A stretch of DNA of 64,000 nt from assembly GCF_029960645.1 (NCBI RefSeq), contig NZ_JASBQY010000018.1:17909-81908 (forward strand). Direction: 5' to 3'. The position numbers and the translations under genes were made by a program. Source of the stretch: Arthrobacter sp. AL12. GTDB lineage: Bacteria > Actinomycetota > Actinomycetes > Actinomycetales > Micrococcaceae. The notes beneath the pieces were generated by a model that worked only from the letters and a program-made list of their open reading frames with translations, had not been told where the DNA came from and searched no databases. Shown here piece by piece: positions 11,518-20,537 of the stretch; the first letter of the stretch is position 1; every line of letters starts with the position of its first letter.

Positions 11518-12063
11518 ATGAGGAAGTGGATAGCCGCGCACCGCAAGATGGTTGCCCTGGTGGTTCTCGCAGTTGCGTATGCCGCAGGGGTAGTGCTCCT
11601 CGTGAGCCTGGGGCACGAGCTGGAAGAGACGCTCTTCAGCGCGGCGCTGTGGTTCGTCTTCACCGTGGTCGCCTGGTACCTCGATGCACGACGGCAACGC
11701 AAGACGGCGGCGAAGCTAGAGGACCAGGGAGGGCTTCTGGTTTACGTCCGCTACCCGGATTCACGTCCCGGATCCCTCAGCGGGATCTGGAACATGGGCG
11801 TCGCCACTTTTGACGAGGCCGCGGGAATGAAATTTCAGCCGGCAGTCTACGACAACCTTGAGCCTTCCGGGCGTCCCACTACTTTCAGCGCATTGGCGGC
11901 GGTGTCCAGCGAGCCCAGGAAGATTGACCGGAAGGAGCGCAATTACGTGCCCCAGCGAGGGTTCCAGGCCATCCGGCTCACCACCGACAAGGGCGACATT
12001 GAAGTGGCCGCCGGGCCGGAGTCACTTCGAAAGATTCTCGACACGTCTCCTGGGCCATCGTAG
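11518..12063 (+). CDS. Two-helix membrane protein with soluble C-terminal domain
   Basis: 181 residues. The ATG at 11518 follows TAGGA by a normal spacing; longer in-frame starts run into the divergent gene. Two helices (about residues 11-30 and 39-57) are followed by a basic turn (DARRQRKTAAKLE) and a soluble domain of about 120 residues with SLSGIWNMGVATFDEAAGMKFQPAVYD and an ending KGDIEVAAGPESLRKIL. The C-terminal half alternates polar and non-polar residues like a beta-rich PH-type domain, but no family was identified. Confidence 0.7.
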   Translation: MRKWIAAHRKMVALVVLAVAYAAGVVLLVSLGHELEETLFSAALWFVFTVVAWYLDARRQRKTAAKLEDQGGLLVYVRYPDSRPGSLSGIWNMGVATFDEAAGMKFQPAVYDNLEPSGRPTTFSALAAVSSEPRKIDRKERNYVPQRGFQAIRLTTDKGDIEVAAGPESLRKILDTSPGPS

Positions 12064-12107
12064 TGATCTCCTGCCTGTCCTTCAGGCCGCCAGAACATAG
12101 GGTGATG

Positions 12108-12293
12108 TCAGCGGTTCCGGGATCGGTTCGTGTATTTCATCCACATGGGCACAACAATGCTGGAGCCTATTGCCACACATAGGATCTGGGCCCACATGCC
12201 CAGTTGAGGAAACAGCCGTCCGAGGAAAATCGATGCAGCGACGGTGAGCACGAGTATGAGGCAGCTGCGGATGACAATCAGCCGAAGACGTGT
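12108..12293 (-). pseudogene. Small two-helix membrane protein, start missing
   Basis: Sixty-one codons read LIVIRSCLILVLTVAASIF then a second helix (MWAQILCVAIGSSIVVPMW) and a basic end (KYTNRSRNR), a clear membrane protein pattern. An in-frame TAG sits immediately upstream and no ATG, GTG or TTG opens the frame before the first helix, so it is a fragment, or starts at a rare codon. It follows the frameshifted membrane gene on the same strand. Confidence 0.45.
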
Positions 12294-12367
12294 CTACCTG
12301 CCACCTAACCCCTCCTCTAAACGACTCTGATGGTCATTGCTAACCCGACTCTTCCTCAGGGAACTGG

Positions 12368-12899
12368 TCAATGAGTTCCTGAATCCTCGGCCGGCGCCCG
12401 CCGCACAGAGATCGGAAACCAGACGGCCAGGACGAGGAATGTAACGGTGCAGAAAACACCAAACCAGGGGTGCTCCGGGCGATCGAAGATCAGGAAGATT
12501 CCTATTGCGGTGAAGAAACCGAACATCAGTGGACCGATCCATCCCATGTGCCGCTCCTGGCGGATGATCTTGCTGAGCTCCGGCACCCACTCTTCTGCGG
12601 ACGCCCCCCGGAAGCTGCCCGGTCGACATGGCCCTCGTGATGTTCGCTCCGGTGGGTGACCCGGGAGGCAGCTTCCGTTCCTTCGCCTGGATGCGGCCGC
12701 TGAACCACAGGGCGAAGGCTGCGACGGCCAACCCGAGGACTCCGGTGACCGCTACTTCCGCGGCTTCGATGTCCTCGCCCTGAAGAAACTCCAGACCCAG
12801 AATCATGACAGACCAGGCTACCGCTATCACTAGTCCGACCACCCACCGAGGGGCCCGCCGCAGCATGCCCTGCCAGCCACCCGTCGAGTTCTCAGCCAT
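12368..12899 (-). pseudogene. Four-helix membrane protein, frameshifted in a run of six C
   Basis: Starts at ATG (MAENSTGGWQGML) eight bases after the preceding gene. Helices: WVVGLVIAVAWSVMILGLEF and VAVTGVLGLAVAAFALWF in the first frame; MGWIGPLMFGFFTAIGIFLIF and FGVFCTVTFLVLAVWFPIS in the second. The switch lies at the homopolymer at 12604-12609 (GGGGGG on the coding strand): with five G the frames join as LPGASAEEWVPELSKI. It is either a recent inactivating slip, a phase-variable tract, or a base-calling error. Function unknown; it resembles its neighbour at 12908 in design. Confidence 0.6.
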
Positions 12900-12907
12900 C
12901 GGGTCAG

Positions 12908-13291
12908 TCACGACATCTGTGATGCGAATATCGTGGATCCCACGATGAACCACATCCCCACAAACGCGAACATCCCGCCAAAGAATCTGACAAACAACGG
13001 TTTCGAGAAGATCGACTGGGAGTAGTCGACACCCATCGGTTTGAAGTCCTTCATCATCGCGGCATACGCGCGTGCGGACCCCCGGACGTCGAAGGCCAGC
13101 ACCAGCCCAAGCACCACAACAGATGCGCCCAGGGCACCCATCGTCCAGGGCGTCACGCGGACGGCTTGTTCCCGTCCGATAAGCGCCGAGAGTGGCACGG
13201 ACACGAAGACCGCGGCGAACACGATCAGGTAGGCGACGAGACAGCCTTTGACCGGCTGCGGCAAGTTCATCATCGAACGCCAAAACTTCAT
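12908..13291 (-). CDS. Four-helix membrane protein of unknown function
   Basis: About 127 residues if started at MKFWRSMMN (a longer in-frame start at 13354 would add 21 non-hydrophobic residues). Helices: GCLVAYLIVFAAVFVSVPL, PWTMGALGASVVVLGLVLAF and FFGGMFAFVGMWFIVGSTIF. A soluble segment (DVRGSARAYAAMMKDFKPMG) lies between helices two and three. It heads a unit of membrane proteins running leftwards (12908, 12368, 12108). Confidence 0.65.
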   Translation of the reverse strand: MKFWRSMMNLPQPVKGCLVAYLIVFAAVFVSVPLSALIGREQAVRVTPWTMGALGASVVVLGLVLAFDVRGSARAYAAMMKDFKPMGVDYSQSIFSKPLFVRFFGGMFAFVGMWFIVGSTIFASQMS

Positions 13292-13437
13292 TGGGCCCCA
13301 AATCCAAGAGTTGACTATTGCCGTCACACTAACCGGTCCAGACGCCAGCGCCAAGCAAGGAATAGGCTCATGCCATGCGACGACGCAACCGGAAGCCCCT
13401 CAGCAGAGCGGATCTCCGCTATGCGCGCACCTGGGCG

Positions 13438-14798
13438 GGGAGTGTCTGAATAACGGTGGATCCGTGGTTGGCCTGACACGCCGGGCCGTGCCTGGCGGGG
13501 AGGACCGATCATGAGCGAAACACTGGATCCCATGGCGACTGATGTGGATCAGCAAGAGTTGGCGCAGCAGCTCCTGGCGCAGGCCAGAGAACAGGGTATC
13601 GACCTTGTGGGCCCGGGCGGGCTGTTGAAACGACTCACGAAGAACGTTTTGGAGACCGCTCTGGAAGCCGAGATGGACGAGCACCTCGGTTACGGAAAAC
13701 ACGAGGTGTCCGGGCGCGGAAGCGGGAACTCCCGTAACGGCATCCGCACGAAGACCGTGCTGACGGAGATCGGGCCGGTGGAGATCGATGTGCCGCGGGA
13801 CACCGGCTCCACGTTCGACCCGCAGACGGTCAAGAAACGTCAGCGGCGCCTGACGGGCGTGGATGAGATTGTGCTGTCGCTGAGCGCGAAGGGCCTTACG
13901 ACCGGCGAGATCGCGGCCCATTTCGGGGAGGTGTACGGTGCCAAGGTATCGAAAGACACGATCTCCCGGATCACTGAAAAGGTGATCGGTGAAATGACTG
14001 AGTGGCAGAACCGGCCCCTTGACAGGGTGTTCCCGGTGGTGTTTATCGATGCAATCCACGTCAAGGTCCGCGACGGTCAGGTCACGAACCGGCCGGTCTA
14101 CGTTGCGATCGGCGTCAGCGTCAACGGCGAACGGGACATCCTCGGGCTGTGGGCCGGGGATGGCGGGGAAGGCGCGAAGTTCTGGCTCTCCGTCATGACG
14201 GAAATCAAGAACCGCGGCGTGGAGGACGTGTGCATCACCGTCTGCGACGGGCTCAAAGGCCTGCCGGAGGCCATCAACACGGTCTGGGACCGCGCCGTGG
14301 TCCTGACCTGCATCGTCCACCTGATCCGGAACACCTTCCGGTTCGCGGCCCGGCAATACTGGGACGAAATGTCCCGTGACCTGCGCCCGGTCTACACCGC
14401 TCCGTCCGAGGCTGCGGCGAAGGAATGCTTCGTCGGTTTCTCGGGCAAATGGGGCCAGCGGTATCCGGCCATCACGCGGCTATGGGAGAACGCGTGGAGC
14501 GAGTTCGTGCCGTTCCTGGACTACGACGTGGAAATCCGGCGGGTCATCTGCAGTACGAACGCTATTGAATCCGTCAATGCCCGCTACCGGCGCGCGATCT
14601 GGGCCCGGGGACATTTCCCCACCGACCAAGCCGCACTGAAATGCCTCTACCTCGCCACTCGGGCACTGGACCCGACCGGCAAAGGCAGGGCACGATGGGC
14701 GACGAGGTGGAAGCCGGCCCTGAACGCGTTCGCCATCACCTTCGAAGAAAGAATCAAATAAATGCCAGCCACGGTTCCACCGTTAAACGGACACTCCC
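13438..14798 (+). mobile_element. IS256-family insertion sequence, intact
   Basis: 1361 bp with 34-bp terminal inverted repeats (13438-13471 and 14765-14798, 29 of 34 matching; both begin GGGAGTGTC). It is flanked by an exact 8-bp duplication CCTGGGCG (13430-13437 and 14799-14806), the size usual for this family. One transposase gene fills it. Complete ends, a complete gene and an exact duplication indicate recent and possibly active transposition. Confidence 0.95.
13511..14761 (+). CDS. IS256-family transposase
   Basis: 416 residues, the usual size of the family. The mutator-type DDE triad is visible: Asp in FIDAIHVKVRDG, Asp in VCDGLKGLPEAI, and Glu in CSTNAIESVNARYRRA. The N-terminal EMDEHLGYGKHE and SRNGIRTKTVLTEIG segments are the DNA-binding and linker motifs typical of IS256/ISRm3-like enzymes. 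A GGGAGG ribosome site precedes the ATG by a normal distance. Confidence 0.95.
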   Translation: MSETLDPMATDVDQQELAQQLLAQAREQGIDLVGPGGLLKRLTKNVLETALEAEMDEHLGYGKHEVSGRGSGNSRNGIRTKTVLTEIGPVEIDVPRDTGSTFDPQTVKKRQRRLTGVDEIVLSLSAKGLTTGEIAAHFGEVYGAKVSKDTISRITEKVIGEMTEWQNRPLDRVFPVVFIDAIHVKVRDGQVTNRPVYVAIGVSVNGERDILGLWAGDGGEGAKFWLSVMTEIKNRGVEDVCITVCDGLKGLPEAINTVWDRAVVLTCIVHLIRNTFRFAARQYWDEMSRDLRPVYTAPSEAAAKECFVGFSGKWGQRYPAITRLWENAWSEFVPFLDYDVEIRRVICSTNAIESVNARYRRAIWARGHFPTDQAALKCLYLATRALDPTGKGRARWATRWKPALNAFAITFEERIK

Positions 14799-15027
14799 CC
14801 TGGGCGATCGTCATGGCCATCCTTTGGCTGGCCTCCGCGGCGCTGAGTATCGACGAAGCTGGAAACCGGTCCGGCAAAGCTGCATGGGTTGCGATGGCGA
14901 CACCGCTTCTCTTCATCGGTGCAGCGGTTTACTACCAGAACCGGCTCGAACGCCTCGGGGAAGACGCCCCGCCGGTCCCAGACGGCGATACCGGGCAGGA
15001 TTACACGGGCGGCGGTAGGGTCTGATC

Positions 15028-15321
15028 ATGCCGGGCACCGAGGGACGCAAACGACTAGAGCCGCGGATGACTCGCGGCTCCTGGAAATTTACGGCCTGGG
15101 CCGCAGGCGCCCAGGTTGTGTCCAGCGCACTGCTCACGCTGAACAACCTCCGGCCGGACGACGGATGGGATGCGGCATCCTTCTGGGTCTTCTTGACATG
15201 GTTCGCCATCAGTGCGATCTACTTCCTGTACCTCCTCCGCGTCCGGCAGAACGACGCGCCCTTCTGGGACGAGGAAGAGGCCCGCAGGGCCGACTGGGAT
15301 CACCGCGGCCGGCAGCTTTAG
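15028..15321 (+). CDS. Small two-helix membrane protein
   Basis: 97 residues; its ATG is two bases after the stop of the interrupted gene, so the two were an operon before the IS insertion. Helices are FTAWAAGAQVVSSALLTL and FWVFLTWFAISAIYFLYLL, with a basic N-terminus and an acidic tail (NDAPFWDEEEARRADWD). No family recognised. Its expression may now depend on a promoter within the element. Confidence 0.65.
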   Translation: MPGTEGRKRLEPRMTRGSWKFTAWAAGAQVVSSALLTLNNLRPDDGWDAASFWVFLTWFAISAIYFLYLLRVRQNDAPFWDEEEARRADWDHRGRQL

Positions 15322-15416
15322 AGCCGGGTGGACATTCGGCAGCTAACCGAGCAGTGGCCCAGAGAACCGCGACCTTGTAGGACACCCGGACCGTGACGGT
15401 AGCCGGGGCGAAGTCG

Positions 15417-15875
15417 TCAGCGGGGCAACGATTTGAACTGCCGGGCCTGAAACGCCAGCAGCACGGTCCAGGCGATCGGCACCAGCGGGAAGACGAGCTC
15501 GCCCAGGAATGCAAGGATGGCAAAAACTACCCAGAGCACACCGGTGATGATGGAGAGTACGGTGAGTGCTTTGCGGGTCATCACGAAGGCGGGCATGTCG
15601 ACGCCCTCGGCTCGAAGGGCGCGGGTTTCCGTGATTGCTCCCCGGACCAGGGGAACGAAGACTGCCGCCAGGACGGCCGCGAAGATCAAGGACAACCATG
15701 GTTCGGGTATGCCCACAGCGTCCAGGGCAAGCCGCAGGACGAAGTTCAGGACCATGAGCCACAGCAGCCCCCAAACGACCAGCCGGCGCCGCTTCAGCGG
15801 CATACCCTCCAGGGAGTCAGGTGGCCACGATTGCCACTCGTACTTTTGACCGCCCCCGCCGTTGTCTGAGGTCAT
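15417..15875 (-). CDS. Four-helix membrane protein of unknown function
   Basis: 152 residues from the ATG at 15875 (a GTG two codons earlier is an alternative). Four hydrophobic segments are seen: VVWGLLWLMVLNFVLRLAL, SLIFAAVLAAVFVPLV, ALTVLSIITGVLWVVFAIL and FPLVPIAWTVLLAFQA. The soluble N-terminus has a Gly run and WQSWPPDSLEGMPL. It converges on the 15028 gene and belongs to the same cluster of uncharacterised small membrane proteins. Confidence 0.65.
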   Translation of the reverse strand: MTSDNGGGGQKYEWQSWPPDSLEGMPLKRRRLVVWGLLWLMVLNFVLRLALDAVGIPEPWLSLIFAAVLAAVFVPLVRGAITETRALRAEGVDMPAFVMTRKALTVLSIITGVLWVVFAILAFLGELVFPLVPIAWTVLLAFQARQFKSLPR

Positions 15876-16035
15876 GCCCACAGATTACGCGGACTAAACG
15901 AAATGAAAGGTGTCCTCGATTTTAGGAGCATCATTGATCGGCTCCCAAACCGGCGTCGCTGCGCGCAGGGAGGAAGCCTCAGAGTCACGCCGCGCCACAC
16001 ATGACTCGGTGGGCACCGCAGAGAAATCATCCGAT

Positions 16036-16218
16036 TCAGTCCCAGCTTTTGCGTTTTCCGATGAAGTATCCGCAGAGCATGAGGCCAACGCCGCCGCAGG
16101 CCATAGCCCAAAAGACCCAGACGCTGCTGGTCGAGGAATTCTGAAGGCCGATAACGCCAACGAGGAAGTTCAGAGCCCCCATACAAAGAAGTGCCGTTCC
16201 GAGCAATTTAGGGGTCAT
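16036..16218 (-). CDS. Two-helix small membrane protein (60 aa)
   Basis: Reads MTPKLLGTALLCMGALNFLV, a short NSSTSS turn, then VWVFWAMACGGVGLMLCGYF and a basic end (IGKRKSWD). The helical hairpin design and basic termini support a real gene, although the ribosome site (GGTGG) is modest. No family recognised. Confidence 0.55.
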   Translation of the reverse strand: MTPKLLGTALLCMGALNFLVGVIGLQNSSTSSVWVFWAMACGGVGLMLCGYFIGKRKSWD

Positions 16219-16344
16219 GGGGCCACCCTAGACCTGCACCACAGACGTACGCCATGACGGGGGACTGCCCCGGGGTGTTGTTGACTCCTGGACCTAGCGA
16301 ACGGGTGCTCGTTGAAGGATGCTGACCATGCCGACGGCCTATCG

Positions 16345-17445
16345 GGCGAAGACCCGCAATGTGAGTAGTCGTCGCTGGGCGCGGCGGACTCGACTGCGCC
16401 GTTAGTGGTGCGTACTGACTTCCTGGAGGGCCGGCCTGTCGGCAGGTCATGCAGGTTGCTGTCCGCTTCTCCATGAAATGTTCGGAAAGGAGCAACCCGC
16501 CGCCATGTTGGTCATCGTTTTCCAGCATGAGGGCAGCCCCGTCGTGCGGTACTTGGTCGGGGCCGGTCCGGTTCCGGAAGCTTTCCCTTCAGATCGGTGC
16601 GAAATCGCGAGCAAGACACAACTGCGCCGCCCGGAAGGCCGTCCAAGCAGCCCGGTTTGGGGCCGAACCGGGCAAGAAGGAAAGTGTGCACAATGTGCAC
16701 ACCTTGGGCTTCGGATCGGGTCGTACTGGTGCCGAACCGGGCCGGATTGCAGAGATTCTCGGGGGAGTGGCGGAGATTCAACTGTTGGAACCCGGTTCGA
16801 GTCCCACCTCGGGCACAGTGTTTCCGCAGGTCAGGGGCTTTTCTGCTGCTTTTTCGTGTGCACATTGTGCACACTCTTGCCTCTGATCTGATGTTCCGGG
16901 TGTGTGGGGTCCCGGATAGACCTATTTGGTTGTTTGGGGGAGCGGTTGACTACGGCGGACCGGGTACCGCCCTGCGGGGCCTCTTCTGGGTGTTCATCCT
17001 TCTTATTCCTTCCGTTGGGTTTTCGCGTTCACCTCTTCATGGTGGCTAGCCCCGCGTACAACATGACTTCTTATTTGTTTTGATCGGTCCAGGGTTGCGG
17101 CCGGTCCGGATTTTCTGCTGTTATACCTGTTCATGCAGGACTGCAGGACTGCGGGGCGAACGGCATGACATGGCCACTGATCCGGCGCTGATTCATGAGG
17201 TCGCTGAGCGTGGCCAGTCGGCGGGCGGGGCCCGGGGCGAGTTGCAGGAACTGGTGGGCTTTGCTGCCTACCCTTCCACCATTTAGCCCGCCGCCGCAGC
17301 CACCGTTCCTCCCGTCATCGCCGTGCCCGGCTTTCGGGTATTCGGCCTCGCTGTCCTCGCTGTTTGGCTGCGGGAGCTGGCCATGTTGCCCTGAGTCAGA
17401 TCCCGACGATGTCGGCCTTCGCCGGCGTGAGCGCATGTCAACTGA
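16345..17445 (+). repeat. Dispersed non-coding repeat, copy A (tRNA-Leu-derived core)
   Basis: Aligns by eye with copy B (31910-32990) over its length and with copy C (39860-40475) over the middle. In order: a leading part shared with B; a block ending in a C/G-rich segment; palindrome GTGTGCACAATGTGCACAC (16684-16702); a D-arm-like GAGTGGCGGA; a 30-base exact copy of the tRNA-Leu 3' end and flank (16794-16823); palindrome GTGTGCACATTGTGCACAC (16856-16874); a block of about 270 bases (TTCCGTTGGGTTTTCGCGTT within it); and a module with ACGGCATGACATGG also found alone as copy D. Frames inside it are broken or low quality and differ between copies, so it is not coding. Confidence 0.85.
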
Positions 17446-17463
17446 TCGTGGACAGTTCATGTC

Positions 17464-17685
17464 TCAGGACTTTGTGGACGGTTGCCTGCCCGGGCCGTTG
17501 AGGCCAATGTAGAGGGTTCCTTTGGGCGGGCGCGGGTGGCTGATGATTTCCGTTCCCCGGGCGTCGAAAAACATGATGGTTTCGCCGTCGTAGAGAACGT
17601 GGACCTGTTATCCTGCGTGGTTCGTGCCGATGTAGAAGTGCATGCCGATGACGGTGACTTCGCCCTGAAGCCCCACGTTTCGTTA
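17464..17685 (-). pseudogene. Transposase C-terminal remnant (IS481-like)
   Basis: The minus strand reads VTVIGMHFYIGTNHAG, a stop, then QVHVLYDGETIMFFDARGTE and HPRPPKGTLYIGLNG before the end. This is the beta-rich C-terminal extension seen behind the DDE domain in many actinobacterial IS481-type transposases. The DDE domain itself is absent and one stop lies inside, so this is debris beside repeat A. Confidence 0.55.
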
Positions 17686-17984
17686 CACGCTCTGGCGCGG
17701 TGTGGGTTTGCGTGTTGCGGGGGTCGGGGGCTCGGGCGGGCCCTGGGCTTTGCTGCTGAATTCGGACTGGCCCTGTGGCTGCTCATCAGGGGTGTGGGGA
17801 TCGTCGACGCCGGGGCGAGCTCGTTGACTTCGGGGTGAAGCGGGCGGGCCCGAGGCCGAGGAAACCATGGGCGGAGCAGCAGATTTTAGCGGTCACGAAC
17901 TTCAGTGAGCCCGGTTTCAAGAAGATAGCCACCAGCCTGGCACTACTTCCGTGCAGGCATCATCCGACTAGCCAGCGTGGCGCC

Positions 17985-18092
17985 GGTGAACATGGTTGCT
18001 GTAACGCCGGGCAGACAGATTACGGAACCGACAACGTCCCACCGGTCGGGTCGGAATCCGTCAAATATCATGCCCATGCCCGGGACGGCGCC
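17985..18092 (-). pseudogene. ynfA-type membrane protein remnant (UPF0060)
   Basis: MIFDGFRPDRWDVVGSVICL is the characteristic C-terminal motif of YnfA-family small membrane proteins (consensus DGxRPDRWDxxGxxxCLxGVxxxMY). The preceding helices are not readable in any frame and the typical end is altered (TATMFTG), so only a fragment remains. Confidence 0.6.
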
Positions 18093-18259
18093 ACGAACAT
18101 CACACCCTAGGCCGCCAGAATTTGGCAAGGGTTTTCAGCAGGCAGAAGGGTCGCGATGAACACATAATATTTCCGCTGGTTGCTGTAAGAGATCGCCGGT
18201 TCGCGGAAACTTAAGGGGTGTCTGGGAATCGCAACTTCTCAATGAGCGAGGGCAGCGTG

Positions 18260-18796
18260 ATGTTATTGCAGCGGGAAGCCGACTTCATCACCCTTCATAT
18301 TGCCCAGCACGAGCGCGTCCTGCACTACGTACTCCGCCGCGTTGGCGACCTTGAGGTTGCCCGGGAGCTCACAGCGGACGTCTTCCGCATCGCTTGGCAA
18401 AAGTCGGAGGATGAGCCCACCACCGAGGTGGCATGGCTGTTCGGTGTGGCGCGGAATGTCATTGGGAACGAATATCGCGGTAGGCGACGCAGACGCGAGT
18501 TGATCCTCAAACTCGTCGAAGGTGTCCGCGCTGCAGCCGAACCCGCCGGAGGCGATGTCGAGGCCGTGGTTGCGGAAACGCTGGGCAAGCTCAAGCCAGG
18601 TCACAGGGAGATTCTCATGCTGCATTTCTGGGACAAACTTTCCACCGCTGAGATGGCGGCTTGCCTTCGATGCACCGAAAACAGCGTTGGAGTACGTCTC
18701 CATCGGGCCAAGCGCGCGTTCGCTGCGGCTATGCCCGAACAGCTCAAAGCTGGGCACACCGAAAAGGCAGGGGAGCACTTCCATGGACAGGATTGA
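18260..18796 (+). CDS. ECF-type RNA polymerase sigma factor
   Basis: 178 residues from the ATG at 18260, which follows GAGGG at a good distance; a GTG at 18218 would add 14 residues. Region 2 is seen in HERVLHYVLRRVGDLEVARE and LTADVFRIAWQKSEDEPTTE, ending in WLFGVARNVIGNEYRGRRRR; region 4 in LGKLKPGHREILMLHFWDKL followed by STAEMAACLRCTENSVGVRL HRAKRAF. It directs transcription of a dedicated regulon. The downstream membrane protein overlaps its end by 14 bases, the arrangement expected for a sigma factor and its regulator. Confidence 0.9.
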   Translation: MLLQREADFITLHIAQHERVLHYVLRRVGDLEVARELTADVFRIAWQKSEDEPTTEVAWLFGVARNVIGNEYRGRRRRRELILKLVEGVRAAAEPAGGDVEAVVAETLGKLKPGHREILMLHFWDKLSTAEMAACLRCTENSVGVRLHRAKRAFAAAMPEQLKAGHTEKAGEHFHGQD

Positions 18797-19727
18797 CGAA
18801 CTGCTGGAATCGGCGAATCCCGTGCGTCCCTTAAACGCTCCGCGGCTGGATGCTCGTGCTGAGTTACGCACGGCACTCGATGGCGCGCCCGCCGTGGACG
18901 CTGCAGGGCAGGACTTTGTCGGCGGCAGGGGGAACGGGGTTCCTGGTGGCCGCGGGGCGCGGCGGCCTTGGGTTGTGGCTGTGGCTGTGGCCGTGTTGTC
19001 CGCGCTGGTAGTTGGAGCCGTTGTACTGACCCAACTCCTCGCAGCGTTGCAGCCCTCACCGCCCGCCGCCTCGCCGTCCCCGAGCGTCAGCAGCGGTGTC
19101 ACCGGCACGGACGAGTGGCGGACGGTGCGACTGTCCCCAACGACAGGCGGAGCGGCTGGACCGCAGATCCAGCTTGAATTGGCACCCGGTTTCATTATAA
19201 GAAGCGACGTGCCCAACGAAAGCTACGACTCGTTGTCCTTCAGGATCGTGCGGGACTCGGCACCCCAGGGTGTCCTTGCGCAGATCTATTACGGGAAGGT
19301 GATGCCGCAGCGCGATCCGACGGCGTGCGTTGCTACGCCGGAGGATTATGTGGAGTTGGACAGCGTCCCGGTTGACCTACCCTTCAACGCCCAAGCCCCG
19401 GAGACAACGTCTCCACGCTTCGTCTACCGCGTTGTGACGGGACCGTCGCTGAAGGCTTCCCTTGGGATTACATCGCGGCCGCCTGGATCTTCAGTGGACG
19501 GGTGCACCGAATTCCATCACCTTGAATCCCTTCCCGGTGGAACCATGCTAATCGTGTCGGACCACTTCCAGTTCAGCGGAAGCGCCGCCGGCTGGTTGTC
19601 GACTTCGACGACTTCGCTGACCCCTACCTTCACATCGCTCGAAGAGGCCCGGGCGTTCATGGCGACGGACGAATACCTGACATACAAACGGATGCTGGCC
19701 TCGGTAAGGATCGTCCAGCCGGAGTAG
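18783..19727 (+). CDS. Single-pass membrane protein coupled to the sigma factor
   Basis: 314 residues. An N-terminal cytoplasmic part of about 60 residues starts with DRIDELLESANPVR, as in many actinobacterial proteins that follow an ECF sigma gene; a transmembrane helix (VVAVAVAVLSALVVGAVVLT) leads to a Pro/Ser linker and an outer domain of about 210 residues. The cytoplasmic part lacks the HXXXCXXC zinc motif of ZAS anti-sigma factors. It probably senses an envelope signal or holds the sigma factor, but this is inferred from position only. Confidence 0.75.
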   Translation: MDRIDELLESANPVRPLNAPRLDARAELRTALDGAPAVDAAGQDFVGGRGNGVPGGRGARRPWVVAVAVAVLSALVVGAVVLTQLLAALQPSPPAASPSPSVSSGVTGTDEWRTVRLSPTTGGAAGPQIQLELAPGFIIRSDVPNESYDSLSFRIVRDSAPQGVLAQIYYGKVMPQRDPTACVATPEDYVELDSVPVDLPFNAQAPETTSPRFVYRVVTGPSLKASLGITSRPPGSSVDGCTEFHHLESLPGGTMLIVSDHFQFSGSAAGWLSTSTTSLTPTFTSLEEARAFMATDEYLTYKRMLASVRIVQPE

Positions 19728-20112
19728 GAAGCGAGCCATGTTCGATCACACCCGTGGCTCTCCAACCGAACTCCACCGACTCGCTCTGTTCTGAGCGCAG
19801 GCCCATCCCGGACAAAGCATCGCCCGACTCCTGATGTACGTCACCAAACCCTTCGAAATGGCTGTGCTTCCGGCCCCGCTGCTCCCACCCAGGGGCGAGT
19901 TCTTCCAGGTGCGCCCGCCGCTGAGTCAGCGGCAGTGCCCTCGCATCATGTTCGGCCACGGCCAGAACCTCGAAGGCGACCTAACTGGCCGGAGCCGCGC
20001 GTGCCGCCGCTCACTACGGTCGGGGACTGCCTATGGCGTCGACTTCGGTGAGATCGTCCGGGGGTAGCAACAGTGTCTTGTGGTGAGGCTGACGCCTTTC
20101 TAGCATTGGGAT
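19728..20112. other. Intergenic stretch without a recognisable gene
   Basis: No convincing frame or family motif on either strand. Short open frames here lack ribosome sites and have non-native composition. Confidence 0.45.
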
Positions 20113-20322
20113 ATGGACGCCCGATCCCGGGCCCGAGACCTTGTCGCAACCAGCGAGATGTCTTTAGACGAAATTTGGCTCTCCTATTTTAGCGTCGGCG
20201 GTAACGCCGGTCCCTTTGAACTGGAAGCCTTCATCTACGGTGTTGACGAGCTTGGTCAGACCGACCTGATGCTGCTTGAACGCGCACTGACTGCTGCGCT
20301 CCCGCCTGACGTCACTGTCTAA
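20113..20322 (+). CDS. Small acidic hypothetical protein (69 aa)
   Basis: Soluble helical protein with MSLDEIWLSYFSVGGNAGPF in the middle and ELGQTDLMLLERALTAAL near the end. Codon choice is native and the composition is protein-like, in contrast to surrounding frames. The pattern of a short helix, aromatic WLSYF, Gly turn and helix recurs in small actinobacterial proteins, but I cannot name a family. Confidence 0.6.
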   Translation: MDARSRARDLVATSEMSLDEIWLSYFSVGGNAGPFELEAFIYGVDELGQTDLMLLERALTAALPPDVTV

Positions 20323-20537
20323 CTCAAGGGACGTTTCCGGGGCCCTAGGTACGTGTTCAGGCCGTTGTTGAGAAGCCATGCCGGGCCCCCAACGAAGCCG
20401 AATTTCGCGGCTCTTTTTTCCTCAGGAGGTGGACGACGGCGCGGACGCGAGCCGGGGCCGTCTGAATCAGAGGTTCCTAGGAGCCGTTGTCCGGGGTACG
20501 CCTAGTGCCCGGGCTTGCCGGGTGGGACGATGCATGT

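Larger units (their letters stand above)
13375..15025 (+). pseudogene. Small membrane protein gene interrupted by the IS256 element
   Basis: The first 21 codons (MRRRNRKPLSRADLRYARTWA, shown here only by its ends MRRRN...RTWA, 13375-13437) lie left of the element. Removing the element and one copy of its 8-bp target duplication joins them in frame to IVMAILWLASAALSIDEAG and the remainder (14807-15025). The restored product is 94 residues with two hydrophobic segments (IVMAILWLASAALSI and WVAMATPLLFIGAAVYY). The exact in-frame restoration shows that a working gene was hit recently. The right part may still be read from an ATG next to the element. Confidence 0.85.

Noticed and set aside
12294..13307. 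337-codon minus-strand frame through the membrane protein cluster
   Set aside because: Only its middle (12610-12899) is protein-like; the rest is an off-frame reading of neighbouring genes, explained by a frameshift at 12604-12609.
16794..16816. Complete second tRNA-Leu gene in the repeats
   Set aside because: The anticodon arm and variable arm are missing and the T stem does not pair (CCCGG against CCCAC), so it cannot be a working tRNA.
16684..16874. Pair of 19-bp palindromes as a CRISPR repeat-spacer unit
   Set aside because: Only two units per locus, no regular array, and no cas genes anywhere in the window.
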